Source of the DNA: Lucifuga dentata
Taxonomy: Eukaryota; Chordata; Actinopteri; Ophidiiformes; Bythitidae
Direction: 5' to 3'
Length of the DNA stretch: 64,000 nucleotides
Assembly: GCA_014773175.1 (NCBI GenBank)
Contig: VXCM01000257.1
Location: forward strand, 291,358-355,357
Part shown: positions 11,969 to 22,644 of the stretch, one piece after another
Position numbering within the stretch: the first letter of the stretch is position 1
Layout of the letters: every line of letters starts with the position of its first letter
Translations under genes and position numbers: made by a program
The notes under the pieces: model-generated
What the model was told of the DNA's origin: nothing
The model's database searches: none
The model's input: the letters and a program-made list of their open reading frames with translations, nothing else

Positions 11969-12448
11969 GAAACGAAGGAGGAATGAGAGTAGAACTGAGC
12001 CATTTCGGATGAGAAAAGTGATAAATAGGAGAAGGTGATGGTGTAAAGTGCAGGAAAAACACTAATACACTAATATACAGAATACACAACTCAAACTGTG
12101 ACGCATTATGGGTCAATATGTTACAATAAAAGCAACAACATGGACCGCTGTTTATGCGCGCACTGGATGGAGAGTGCTCATTTTATCATAGTGCTGATGC
12201 TTCTTCTAAGCGGATTCCAAACATTAGAGAGTTGTCGCCGAGGTGGATCGGGCACCGTGAAACCATTAGCTTGCACCAATTTAAAAAGCAATTAACGGAA
12301 TCAACACACTTGCCGCCCCCACTCAGCTTTTATCTGTTTTCTCCTCATCCAGCACCAACCACGTAAGTCGAATGAAGAGGCGACTATTGTCTCTCCTTCC
12401 TAATAAATGTAATTATTTCAACGACCAACTTCGGCACTGTGCCTATAC

Positions 12449-12626
12449 CTGAAATAGTTCGGTGGTGTTCGATTCCAATTCCCCGTGCACAATAAGTCCA
12501 AGGTCCCGGGCACTCCGGTAGCACCCGATTGTTCTGAAGGACTGACGGCAAAACGGAGCAGCGAGCGAAGACGAGCGGACCGTGAGCTTTCTCCTCCTCG
12601 CCTCCTCTCCCCCTCGGTCACCAGAC
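12449..12626 (-). other. spock1: Candidate non-coding exon 1 of spock1
   Basis: On the minus strand this CpG-rich block ends in CTATTTCAG|GTATAG, a plausible 5' splice site with the exon ending at 12449. It would join the acceptor at 11954 by removing an intron of about 0.5 kb. Roughly 17 CpGs fall in about 210 bases, far above the surrounding AT-rich DNA. Its 5' edge is unknown because it runs into a GA/CT microsatellite with a one-base assembly gap at 12627. No coding frame is claimed here; a short minus-strand frame through the GA repeat is low complexity. Confidence 0.42.
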
Positions 12627-12627
12627 N

Positions 12628-12673
<46 letters not shown>
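12628..12673. repeat. (CT)n microsatellite at the spock1 5' end
   Basis: About 46 bp of CT, GA on the transcribed strand, adjoining an assembly N at 12627. It lies in or just upstream of the predicted non-coding exon 1. Confidence 0.95.
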
Positions 12674-12674
<1 letters not shown>

Positions 12675-12800
12675 AGTCTCTCCAGTTTGCAGTTAGTGTG
12701 TCATTGATTTTCAGCACAGGGATTTTTTGTGTGTGTGTGTTCGCACTGGAGCGCAGACGGCCGTGTCAAAGTGTTCCGGGTGTACAAACTCCATTTTTAT

Positions 12801-14559
12801 GTTGCTCACGCGCTTCAGCTATAGACTTAAATCTAAACATCCACTGAGTAAATATGAAGTTACAAAAAGCATCAGATCAATGTATTGGTGCCTGATATGA
12901 CCTGTCCAGCTCACAGGGGGATGATGGGTTTCTGCACTGAGCGCAGAGAGTATTTCAGCACCACGGACAGAGACAGATCATATACACTTTATGAAAACAT
13001 TGTTTCAAAATGGGCACAAAAATTGGCCATATATTTTTGGAGAATGTGACGACTTTATTTTTAAATATGCAATTTATGACTGTTTTGACTCTCTTTAAGT
13101 TTTTGGTTAGCGGTGGTGACATTCTCTCTGTTTATTCTCTCTTTATTTCTTTGCCTTTCTGAATTCATGTGTTTGACATTTCAGTGACCGCCATCAAATC
13201 CACGGGATGGTCCACTGTTCACTAATTATCGTGTGCTTGCAGGATTCAAGGCACACATACTGATATCCTCAAGACTTTTTTTTTTTTTTTTTTTTTTAAT
13301 TACTGTATAGGTCAAAATTTCGGAGCTTAACGAGTCCTGCACGATTAGTCCGAGTCCCATGTCAAAACATGCGGGCTGATCCCATTCGGTGCGCTATGAC
13401 TTTTCTTACCAATATGACAAGCAGTTTTTGTGAAAATTATTCAGTTTCACGCAATCATTTCTAACTTAATTTTCAGAATAGTTTTTACACATTTTACCTG
13501 CCTTGGCTATTACACTTTTCATGTCAGAGGAAAGTACTACCATGAATTTTCCTGGTGGGTTTGACAATTGGGATGATACAACACAAAACAGCAAATTACA
13601 GAAATACAAATAAATAAATAAATAAATAAATAAGTATTCCAAAGGCCCATAAAGCTATCATAAAATCCATTTCTGTATTTATTTTAGCACTACAGCAACA
13701 CAATGCTGCTTAGCATAAACACATTTTAGCTGTGATTATTTTATTCACAGCATCTGTTTTAGATTGTTGTTAAATGAATTCACTGTCAATACAAATTCAA
13801 TACATCCTGCTGACTTTTCACAATAAAAGTCACCCAGTTTTTGACATTTTATTGCGAAATAAGTACAGGAAGTGTTTAGATAGATCAACTATAGCTTATT
13901 TAGGACATACAGGGGAACGTCCAACTTAAGTTGGAGATAAACCTTGATTTATTTATTTTCTTTAGTTTTTACAACCTGTTCATGGTAAATCAATCTGCAA
14001 TCAATTAGTTGTGTTTGTGACACTGAGAATCTGAATCCCCAATCATTCAATCACTTTTTTTTTATGAGTATTTACTGAGTATTTCCAATTACATGTAAAA
14101 GCTTCCCTTTTTCAGATTGCTTCATAATCTACTGGGGGTTTTGGTTTTATAAAACAAGAATCAGCAACTCCAATGACCTTTATGTAGGTTCCTCACAGTC
14201 TTACATTCCCAGACACCGCCCTTCCTCAGGGCTGGACTTTGTCATGTGACTATGTGGCCTAAACCAACAGAGAGAGGGTGCTCATATATAAATACACAAA
14301 TAAACTTGATCAAATATATGTACATAAACAATTTATACAGCTCCGAAAAGATATGTAAACGATCAACTATTAAATTAGCCATATAAAAATGTAAAGTTTT
14401 AGGAAAAATGTTTTCTTTAAAAATAGATACATGCCCCACCCTTCCTCAAATCAATCATGGTTAAGACCATATAAATACAGTTTAAGCGCTTACCTTGTCT
14501 CGTCAATCCCTCAATCACCGGAACAGGTAGGAACAACACTTTACTTCGTTGCTGCTGCT
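12801..14559. other. Flanking DNA without recognisable gene
   Basis: AT-rich sequence with a poly(T) at 13277-13297, an (AAAT)n run at 13608-13633, and one member of a repeat pair at 13310-13560 listed separately. Nothing coding recognised. Confidence 0.6.
13310..13560 (+). repeat. Dispersed repeat pair, first member
   Basis: Shares with 18345-18620 the ordered motifs ATTTTCGG/ATTTCGG, ACTAGTCCTGCA/CGAGTCCTGCA, ATCAAAACATGCGG/GTCAAAACATGCGG, and TATGACTTTTGTTAC/CTATGACTTTTCTTACC. Both are in the same orientation and highly diverged. Class unknown. Confidence 0.5.
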
Positions 14560-16880
14560 TTCTTGTTAGCATTAGGCTAGTTGCTGCTCCTTGCGGTTGA
14601 CACCAACATCATCTGTTTGTTTAACTCTGAAATTGTTGCTTTCAGTTCTGGGTTTGGTTGATACATGGTTGTTTTGGTTGTGTTTGTGTTGCTGGTTTGT
14701 CATGCTGGTTTTTTTGAAGAGTGCTTTAAAAATGCAAAATAGTATGCACACACACACACACATTACTGTCTCGATGCTACGCTACACTGTGCTATGCTGC
14801 TGCTGGGTAAATACTAAAATGCACACGCTTTCCTCTCTTGTGTGTCTGTTGTGGTGTTATGCTGCTTTCTGCTGAATTTTGTTGCTAAACTGGCGTATTG
14901 CCGCTAAAATGCACGCACATGCACAAACATGACAGCTGGAAATCAACAGCACAAGGCTTATAAGAAGACAAAAAGATTAGAATTTCCCTTTTTTGTTAAA
15001 CTTAAGCTGCATGTGTTGTGTGTCTTTGTGTTACATACGCTTAAATGCTGCACTTGAATTGCGTTAATGGTTGTCTGACACATTTGAGTTGCTGTGTTCG
15101 TGTGTGAAAAGGATCAGATTTTGTCACGTGGTTTGTTAGCATACATGCTAACCTGCTAGCAAACTTAGTGCTCCGTGGCTGTTGGTACTTGCAGGTATTC
15201 TAGCAGGATGAATGCAACAAATGCTACACCAAACACTGTAATGTTCCCTGTGTTGTTGCTTGTCTTGTCTGGGTCTAACTTACGGTATGCTGATTTTGTA
15301 AAGTGGTTTAAATATGCAAACAGTTTGTCTCCATGCTAGTTACACCATGCTATGCTATGCTGCTGCTGGGTAAATGTTAAAATCTGCTGTGTCACACGCT
15401 TTCATGTGTAGCTGCTCTATTTTAGTGTTTAATCTGCTGAATTGTTTTTCTTCTTTTTTTTTTTTTNTTTTTTTTTTTTTTCTGTCTGCATATATAGTTG
15501 TGGTATATGCCAAGACTGGCACAACCCTTTTTTATATATATGCAATTTAATGTAGCAACAGACAGATAATACTGTATATAGTGCATAGGTGAATGTGTGT
15601 GACCTGCACTGGCCCTCCTTGACCAACCTATTATGCTTTATTTAAAACTAACAAACAATTTCTATCAAGGAGGGCTAAACACCTGAACAACAACACAAAG
15701 ACAAAAACACACAAACGAGTAGTAACAGTAATAACCAGTGTAGTGGTTTAATCTGTGAAACACCAAAAAGGCTAAAACCCACGATACAACAGACCAGGAC
15801 AAAAAAACAACACATAAGCAAACAGTGACAGCAATAAAAGTCTACTTATTTAGATTGTGAAGTTCCATGCACCAAATCCAGATCCCCAGAATCCTGATCC
15901 CCCTGAGAACACCCAGCACTAAGTGGTGGTGACGGCCTCAAACACTGCTCCAGCAACCTCAGAGACCCAGATCACAGCTTAAGATCGGATCGCAATTGTA
16001 GCTGGTGTGTCGGGCCGGGACCTAAATACAGAACCTTTACATAGTACAGGGACCTCTCTGAGCCCGACAGAAGCCCGGTGGGACACCCCAGACAGAAAGA
16101 CACCCCAGGACACAGAGCCCCAGGGGGATCTGCTGAATTGTTTTTCAACTGTTAAGCATTGCCGCTAATATCCCCCCACCCACACACACACACAACCACT
16201 GCTGGAAATCATCAGCACAAGGCCTATAAGACAAATATAATTTTTATTTATTTTATTTTTTTAGGCTGCATGTGTAACTTTTGTATTACACATGCTTAGA
16301 TGGTGCAAATGTTTTGTGCTTATGTTTGTTATGTTTGAGTTGGTGCAAGAAGGTTCAGATTTTGGTTCATATTATCTTATAAACATGCATGCTAACCTGT
16401 TAGCAAATATGGCAGTAGTTGCTGCTTTATGGCTGTTAGCAGGTAGTTGAGCCAGCTGAATGTAATTGCTCGCGTTGTTGCTGGTCTGTGTGGGTGTTAT
16501 GCTGAAAGGCTGATGATGGTTTTTAGACTGTTAAGTGTTGCTGCCAAAACACACATTCACTAGTTCTCCTGATGGAACCAACAACTACAGGCTGAAATTA
16601 CTCCTACACAACCAAAAAGAAGACAACAAAGATAAGAAAAATTTCTTTTTATTTTTTTTTATTTTTTATTTTTACTAGAACTGTACTTGCTGTGTTGCCG
16701 CCGCTGTGCATTTTGTTGTGTTTGTTTGTGCTAAATGCTATGCTACACAGACTTGAATGTTGCAAAGACTTGTGTTGCTGTTGCTGTGTGGCTTTTTATT
16801 GCACTGAAGCAGATGCTTTTAATTCAGTCTCTTGTCAGTTAATTGCTGAATTGCAATGATGGCTAGCAATTGCTAGCCTT
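14560..16880 (+). repeat. Diverged tandem array, period about 0.56 kb
   Basis: Ordered motifs recur. TGCTGCTGGGTAAAT occurs at 14797 and 15359 (561 bp apart). GCTGGAAATCA(A/T)CAGCACAAGG occurs at 14936 and 16201, about 569 bp apart once the 677-bp insertion and its 19-bp duplication are removed. GCTGCATGTGT and CATGCTAACCTG(C/T)TAGCAAA also recur in both units. Partial units lie at each edge. The units contain many GTTGCTGCTG/GCTAGC motifs, but no conserved open frame is shared between them. Confidence 0.6.
15451..16127 (-). mobile_element. Retrotransposed insertion with poly(A) tail and 19-bp target duplication
   Basis: The 677-bp segment is flanked by exact direct repeats ATCTGCTGAATTGTTTTTC at 15432-15450 and 16128-16146. 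Read on the minus strand it ends in about 30 A's (15451-15481, interrupted by one N). The insertion site on that strand reads AGTT|GAAAAAC, close to the TT|AAAA preference of L1-type endonuclease. AATAAAGC occurs about 155 bases before the tail. No reverse-transcriptase motif is visible. It could be a 5'-truncated LINE, a SINE-like element or a processed copy of a host transcript. A 10-bp inverted repeat (CCCTCCTTGA/TCAAGGAGGG) lies at 15612-15675. Confidence 0.8.
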
Positions 16881-17156
16881 GCAGCTAACTTGCTTTAAAT
16901 GTACTTGTCTAAAGTTGAAGACTGGTTATTTTAAGTATCATCCAGAAGTCACTTGTTATCTTAAAGTAATGTTTTTCCTTAAGTTGACAAATAGTGGTGG
17001 GAATTCATCCCAAAACAATAACTTGCAGAGTATCTTTAATGTGAAATTCTAGCATTAGCTTTAGCATTAACTCTCTTTGGACTGAAAGTCTACTTTACAT
17101 TTTCACTTGTTTCAGTTCTTGTTCTGTGTAGGATCCTGTAAAGAAAAGGACCCCAA

Positions 17157-17229
17157 ACTCCTGTAATGTATCATGGTAACACATCCATCCTGTCAGGTGG
17201 AAGTACCAGGTTCAAGTCCTGGCAGGAGT
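17157..17229 (+). tRNA. tRNA-like cloverleaf, Asp(GTC)-like, probably degenerate
   Basis: A 73-nt sequence folds as a near-complete tRNA. The acceptor stem ACTCCTG/CAGGAGT has 7 perfect pairs. The D stem ATGT/ACAT has 4 perfect pairs around ATCATGGTAAC. The T arm CCAGG-TTCAAGT-CCTGG has 5 perfect pairs with a 7-nt loop. The internal B box is GGTTCAAGTCC. The anticodon region CCATCCTGTCAGGTGG is two bases too short (5-bp stem, 6-nt loop, no base 26), so a decoding tRNA is unlikely. It may be a decayed tRNA-Asp or a tRNA-derived SINE head. Most of it is repeated after the N at 17234 by an assembly overlap. Confidence 0.45.
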
Positions 17230-17297
17230 TTGTNTCATGGTAACACATCCATCCTGTCAGGTGGAAGTACCAGGTTCAAGTCCTGGCAGGAGTTTGT
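17171..17297. repeat. 63-bp duplication across a one-N join
   Basis: Bases 17171-17233 and 17235-17297 are identical and separated by one N. This is best read as two contig ends that overlap by 63 bp, so only one tRNA-like sequence is present. Confidence 0.88.
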
Positions 17298-17899
17298 CTG
17301 TATTTATTTGCCTGTCTTTAACAACTCAGGATATTCACTCCGTGACCCAAAATACACTTACATTTGAATCCCTAAAATATGATCATCTTGTGATTTATTC
17401 TAAAGAAATGTGGTTTGGAATTGCTGGCTCTTGCCCATTCTATGTAAAGAACAAATCCCCCAAACATAGCTAAAAGAACCAAGTTTCAGATGTTATCATT
17501 AAAATATGGTATTTTCCAGTCATTAAACTGCAGAAATTGACCTTCCTTTGGATTTACAATTTCACTTCATTATATCAAAAGGTACTCAGGAGCATTTCAG
17601 AGGTTTCCAAAATAATTTATCACATGGTGATACAAAGACACGGAAAGTTTTTCAAATCGGGTTAATTTCTTCTTCAAGAAGAAATTGAAAAGACAAGTTC
17701 AGATCCATTTCAACACAAGCTGCACTTTATTAGCAATCCACTTTAAAATATTTCCCATGTTCCTACACGATCATTAGTTTGAAGATGAACACACCAGGTC
17801 ATGGTGAGTTGATGATGTTACCAAAGCAGGTAAAGATTAATTTTGTATTTGACAGCTGATGGAGTTTCAAATTAATTGTGAAGCCATAAGAAATAAGAT

Positions 17900-18165
17900 A
17901 AAACACACTTTTTGATTTATGTGTAAAAAATGTTCAGAATCTCAAGCAAGTTTCTTTCTTTCTTTCTTTCTTTTTTATTTTTTTAATAGCGTGCTGGAAT
18001 GAACTGAAATCAATTGCAGTCTAGAAGGTAGGAAAAACAAATATTTGATATATATCAAATATTTACCACTCCAGTAGGATGTTTTAAACAATTGGCAGTA
18101 ATGTAACGTATGCAAGTTGTATATATTGGGCTCAAACATGCAAAATCACCAGTGCTGTCCTTTAA
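17900..18165 (-). mobile_element. TTAA MITE family, copy B (partial)
   Basis: Only one end is clear: GGGCTCAAACATGCAAAATC, ACCAGTGCTGTCC then TTTAA (18162-18165). The inner GTGCTGGAATGAACTGAAATC aligns with copy A in the same orientation. A (TTTC)n/poly(T) run at 17950-17985 has disrupted the middle. A perfect 26-bp palindrome lies at 18039-18064. Confidence 0.55.
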
Positions 18166-18344
18166 AGTTGCTTGAATTTTAACAAAATCTTAATTTTTCA
18201 GTTTAACTCTGGACAATGCTAAGTGCTGCAAAGCACATAATATAATCTTGGAATAATTATCATGCATTATTGCATGCATGATATACAGGACACATACTGT
18301 CATACTGTAGTCTTAATATTATTATAGACAAAAAATTCTTCTGG

Positions 18345-18620
18345 ATAGATTTTCGGCACATAACTAGTCCTGCAGCTTTTGTCACACACACGTAAAACAC
18401 ATCAAAACATGCGGTCCAATGGGGATCAATGTGTTATGACTTTTGTTACTGATACGAGCAGATTTCATTAAAATCACGAAAAACAAGCTTTTTCCCATAG
18501 AAAATGAATGGGAGAGCCATTTCAATTCGTAACTACTCTCATACGATTGGGCCCAGCCCCACGTATCGTACATTATAATGTGTGGCCCGATACACAGAGG
18601 TGTGTGTCTATGATGCTGGT
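18345..18620 (+). repeat. Dispersed repeat pair, second member
   Basis: Counterpart of 13310-13560 (shared motifs listed there). It extends further, through GGGCCCAGCCCCACGTATCG, and ends at a poly(T) of about 35 bases with an N at 18626, which may be an A-tail seen from the other strand. Confidence 0.5.
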
Positions 18621-18651
18621 TTTTTNTTTTTTTTTTTTTTTTTTTTTTTTT

Positions 18652-19840
18652 TGTAACAATATGGACATTTAGTGGTATGTTTAGCCAGTAGTGAATGATT
18701 GCCAAAAAAAAGTATCATCATCTACTTTTCAGTGTGTTTTTGTATTGGGAAGTACTGTGTCTGGCGAATTGTAAGTCCACATAATGAGACATTTGATTTT
18801 GACCTTTACAAGCTGTTGGAAGACATTTCTATGCAGTATATCTTAATTTAGTTATGTATTTGAAATGGTTTCTGGCACTTATTCTAGGTAAAGTACTGCT
18901 ATTGAGACACTCTTCCAAATCTAAAAAAAAAAAAAAANAAAAAAAAAAAAAAGCAATCCAGTGTTTGTCCTTCAGTTACTGTCAGATGGCTGTTTTTTAA
19001 AATTGCATTTAGTTTTTAGTGTTTTAGCTCTTGTGCACAAACTGTGCAATATGTGCAACACAGATTATATTTCAACAGGATCATAAACCATACAAGGAAC
19101 CAATAAGAAATCAGTGAGGGTAACGGCAATGTTCCTGTGAAAAAAAATTCCTACTGACAAGGAAAAAGCAGAGCAAAAGGAGAACAGCATTAGCTTTTTG
19201 TTTTTGTTTCTAATTAAAAAATAAATAAATAAATAAACAGATGGAACAAGATATCCTTCAAAAGCTATAAAGGCGTTGTACTATTTGTAGATTTTAGTAG
19301 CATATTCAGTGAAAAGTCTTAAAATTTCTAAATTACAACTAATAATTAAAATGAACCTTAAATATTGTTGAAATGGATCTGTAATTGTCTTTTCAATCTC
19401 AGTTCTCTGTGAAGAAGCAATTAACCTGATTGAAAATACTGTTTGTGAAAAATACAACTAAATCAATGCTTGACAAAATAAATAAATAAATAAATAAAAA
19501 AAGGCTAAATGGCTAAATATTATGATACAAAACCAGTGATGGCAATAGCATGGCATTTTTGGACACTTCATACTGTAACATACATTTTATTTATAGCTTG
19601 TTACACAGAAGCTATTTCAGGGTTATTTCACTGGATAGGTTGACAGTGAAGCTGGGTAGGAAGAATTCTTGCTTATGTGCTTTGATGAGTTCACATAAAA
19701 TGTGTTACTTGGGCAGAGGTTCACCATTCTCTGAGTTCAGAGGATCAAAACCAGGCCCAGATATTTTCCTGGTCCTCTTTCTCTAAATCTCTGCATGCAT
19801 GATGGGTCCCTGGCAGATAAGAGCAGCTGCAGAAGAATCA
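18652..19840. other. Intergenic DNA without recognisable gene
   Basis: Contains a poly(A) of about 28 with one N (18924-18951) and short AAAT runs (19219-19235, 19480-19500). No gene or RNA recognised. Confidence 0.6.
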
Positions 19841-19854
19841 GTTTAGAACATCCA

Positions 19855-20300
19855 TCATTCCATTCTCTATACTCGCTTATCCTGTGCTGTGTCTTGGAGA
19901 GTTGGAGTCCATCCCAGAGGTCATTAAACTAGAGGCAGGGTACACACTGGACAGGTTGCCAGGCCATCACAGGGCTAAGACACAGACAGATAAACTCACA
20001 TTCACACTTACAGGCAATTTAGATTTTTTTTTTTTTAATTCACCTNACAGACAGATAAACTCACATTCACACTTACAGGCAATTTAGATTTTTTTTTTTT
20101 TAATTCACCTTATCTGTATGTCTTTGAAAGTGGAAGGAAACCAGAGCACCCAAAGAAACCAAATGGAGACATGAGAGCATGCAAATTCCACACGGAAAAG
20201 CCCCATTGCATTCAAACCTTTGACTATCTTGCTGTTTTTTTAGCGACCAAGCCACCATGCTCCAAACCCAAGACTTTGTTGCTGTGAAGCAGCACAGCTA
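19855..20300 (-). mobile_element. Common fish interspersed repeat, inverted copy
   Basis: CTATACTCGCTTATCCTGTG, GTACACACTGGACAGGTTGC, CACAGGGCTAAGACACAGAC, CATTCACACTTACAGGCAAT, GTCTTTGAAAGTGGAAGGAA and GCATGCAAATTCCACACGGA occur in the order of a very abundant teleost repeat, seen here antisense. A plus-strand copy is at 60190-60500. The opposite end (GTTAGCTGTGCTGCTTCACA on the minus strand) resembles its tRNA-like head. A 64-bp piece (19982-20045) is repeated after the N at 20046. Confidence 0.7.
19982..20110. repeat. 64-bp duplication across a one-N join
   Basis: 19982-20045 and 20047-20110 are identical, separated by one N; an unmerged contig overlap. Confidence 0.88.
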
Positions 20301-21904
20301 ACCACTGCTTGATTGTACTGCCTTCAATTTGGAATAATAAAGAATGTTTAGTTTCATTTACAAATATCAAAATATACAAAAACAAAGCAAAAAAAAAAAC
20401 AAAAGCCTGTTGCCCCATCGCCACATTGCTGGTGCAGCTAGACAGAAAAGAAGAATGATGAAATTAGTGTATGTGCGTGATATATGTAGGCCTGTTCTAG
20501 AAAAAGACAGGAAGTGGAGTTGTGAGTAACGTTCGAAAAGTGATCAGCGGGGTGCAACAGAACGTTTGTTCATGAGCTTTGTCTGTAACTTAATGAGAAC
20601 TTTAGTTCCACTTGAGTGACTCCAGAGGAAAGCATCATCACACTGCCTGAGAATGGATCGTAATCATGAAACACATCAACCTCCATGATGATATCTGCCT
20701 GGGTCGACCCAGTGTGCAAAGTGCAAAATGTAGCACTTCCATCATACAACTTGTTATATTTCTGCTCACTGCTCTTGGGGGCATTCACAAATCCAATCAT
20801 CCATCTGACGTTTCACATAAGATGAAAAGAGACCATGAAACTCACCATCAAATGGGATAAAGACTGTAAAGGTCTCAGTATCTCGACAGATGCTGGATAC
20901 AGTTTATCTTAATCAGTTTCTTGATCAAAAATGTGTGACTGCAGTATTTTGTTGGCATGCATTAATCATAATGAGATGGTGTTCAGCATGTAAACATGTT
21001 AGATAACTGAGGACATCTTAATCTTTTAGAAACAACCTCCATGCCTGCTTTGATGTTTTGCTCTGATGTTTTGGACACCACTGTGTTATGTGTCTTCTTT
21101 TTCAAAGCAAAGAGTTGAAGCACATTTTTTTTCTTTTTTGTGATTTTTCTTAATATCTGTATAAAAAGATGGTTCATCTGGGTTTGGAAAACTTCAAAAT
21201 GATTATATCATTTTTTTTTTAGTTTCATGTTTAGTTTCAAACAAGAGTGAGTCAAAATATTAAAAAAAAAAATGAACATGATATGAGCAAAAACATAAAG
21301 AACAAAGTTGTGCTTAAAGGATATGTAAGCACAGAAGAATATGTCAGGATAAATGTGACACTGATAGAGTGTGACAGGCAATTATAGATAAGAACACAAT
21401 TTAACAAATAAATCGCAACTGTTTTTACAAGGGAGCATTTTTATTCCAAATAACTGAGCACAGTAGTTTGTTTGGCCTCATAAATTAGGAGCATCTTCTT
21501 TTTGTGTCAATCAGCAGCATCACCATCTGCAACTGTGGAGGAAAATCTGAGTTAAATACTGCAGAGTTATCAGATATATAATTATTTTCCTCTTTATATT
21601 AGAAGACGGAGTGGAAACCATGGATAGCCTCAAATAAAAGAAAAACAAATTATTTTAGGGTTTATGCTTTCTGCTTTTTAATCAATGATCATGAAGTAAA
21701 TAATGAACAGAAAGTATAAATCATCAGTTAAAGATGTTGATCTGGAGGACAGAGACGTGACTGAGGAGGAACATTTGGGTCAGGAATAGGGATTTCTGAC
21801 CAAGACAAACTGTGGAGTGGATAGCAGTTGCTGTGATTTTTAGTTTGTGATACATATCAGGGATTTTCCTGGCTCAAAGTGAGGCGGAGGTTGTACCATC
21901 CTGA
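20300..21904. other. Intergenic DNA with one unassigned protein-like frame
   Basis: Minus-strand 20800-20570 has a 76-codon open frame (WMIGFVNAPKSSEQKYNKLY, then DGSATFCTL, then DVFHDYDPFSGSV). Another frame immediately upstream reads PFDGEFHGLFSSYVKRQMDD. The two together could be one frameshifted old coding sequence, but I recognise no family and chance is not excluded. The remainder shows nothing. Confidence 0.3.
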
Positions 21905-22194
21905 CAGGGTCGGATTGGGATCCTAATTTTTACTGGGAATTTAAGGTGTCAGGGTGTGTGTGTGTGTAAGGATATGAATGTTCATAAGTGTCCACTCTTT
22001 CTCCACGCCACCCTTTTTCCATTCATTCATTTATTTTTCATCTAAGCAACAACTTGTAAAATATACATTTTAAAAAAAAACTTGTTTGCTTTATCTAAGT
22101 TAATTTTAATTAATATTATATTGTGCTGGGCAAAGGCCATTGCCCAGCCCACCAAGAAAAGTCCCGCCTCTCCTGATGGCCAATCCGATCCTGC
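21905..22194. mobile_element. hAT-like MITE, about 290 bp
   Basis: The left end CAGGGTCGGATTGGGATC and right end GATGGCCAATCCGATCCTG are inverted repeats of the CAGGG(T/C)CGGA(T/C)TGG type. The adjoining eight bases are similar (CATCCTGA and CCTTCTGA, 6 of 8), fitting an old 8-bp hAT target duplication. Inside is a 9-bp hairpin GCTGGGCAA/TTGCCCAGC. No coding capacity. Confidence 0.6.
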
Positions 22195-22589
22195 CTTCTG
22201 ATCATGTGCACACAAATGCGCGTGTACCATGCCTTCAACTGTCTCAAGCAAACACTTTTTGTAAGCAACATATTTTAGGAGTTGTAATAATTATATGATT
22301 GAAGAAAATGACAATTTCACTGAGTGCAATGCTTGTTAGAAAATAATGTTTTCCATGAAGACACCAATCAGAGTTTTGTCGAGAGGCGGAGGCATCATGG
22401 AATTTGATGGAGACGGCCGCTTTGCACTTCTCTATGCAGGAAAAACCCTGCATACCGAATAAAACTCAGGACGTATTTGCCTCACTTGCTTTATTATTCA
22501 GTCACTGCAGCAGCTAAAAACAATGGAACAATGGATATGTTTTGCTTCATCAGGTTTATTCACTGAAAGCTCGCAGGGACTGCATTTCC

Positions 22590-22592
<3 letters not shown>

Positions 22593-22641
<49 letters not shown>
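22593..22641. repeat. Poly(A) tract of about 49
   Basis: Uninterrupted A run, possibly the tail of an old plus-strand retroinsertion; no target duplication was found. Confidence 0.9.

Positions 22642-22644
<3 letters not shown>

Larger units (their letters stand above)
12449..12800 (-). promoter_or_regulatory. spock1: Probable CpG-rich promoter region of spock1
   Basis: CpG clusters occur at 12425-12610 and again at 12740-12815 (GCGCAGACGGCCGTG and neighbours), immediately upstream of the spock1 coding exon. Between them is a (CT)n tract of about 46 bp. No clear TATA box at a fixed distance was found, as expected for a CpG promoter. The start site cannot be fixed without transcript data. Confidence 0.42.

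Noticed and set aside
11880..12116. 78-codon minus-strand frame overlapping the spock1 exon
   Set aside because: It is in a different frame from the testican signature and runs through the acceptor and 5' sequence; a shadow of the real exon.
17171..17297. Apparent tandem pair of tRNA-like genes
   Set aside because: The second copy is an exact 63-bp repeat after a single N, a contig overlap seen at many other joins.
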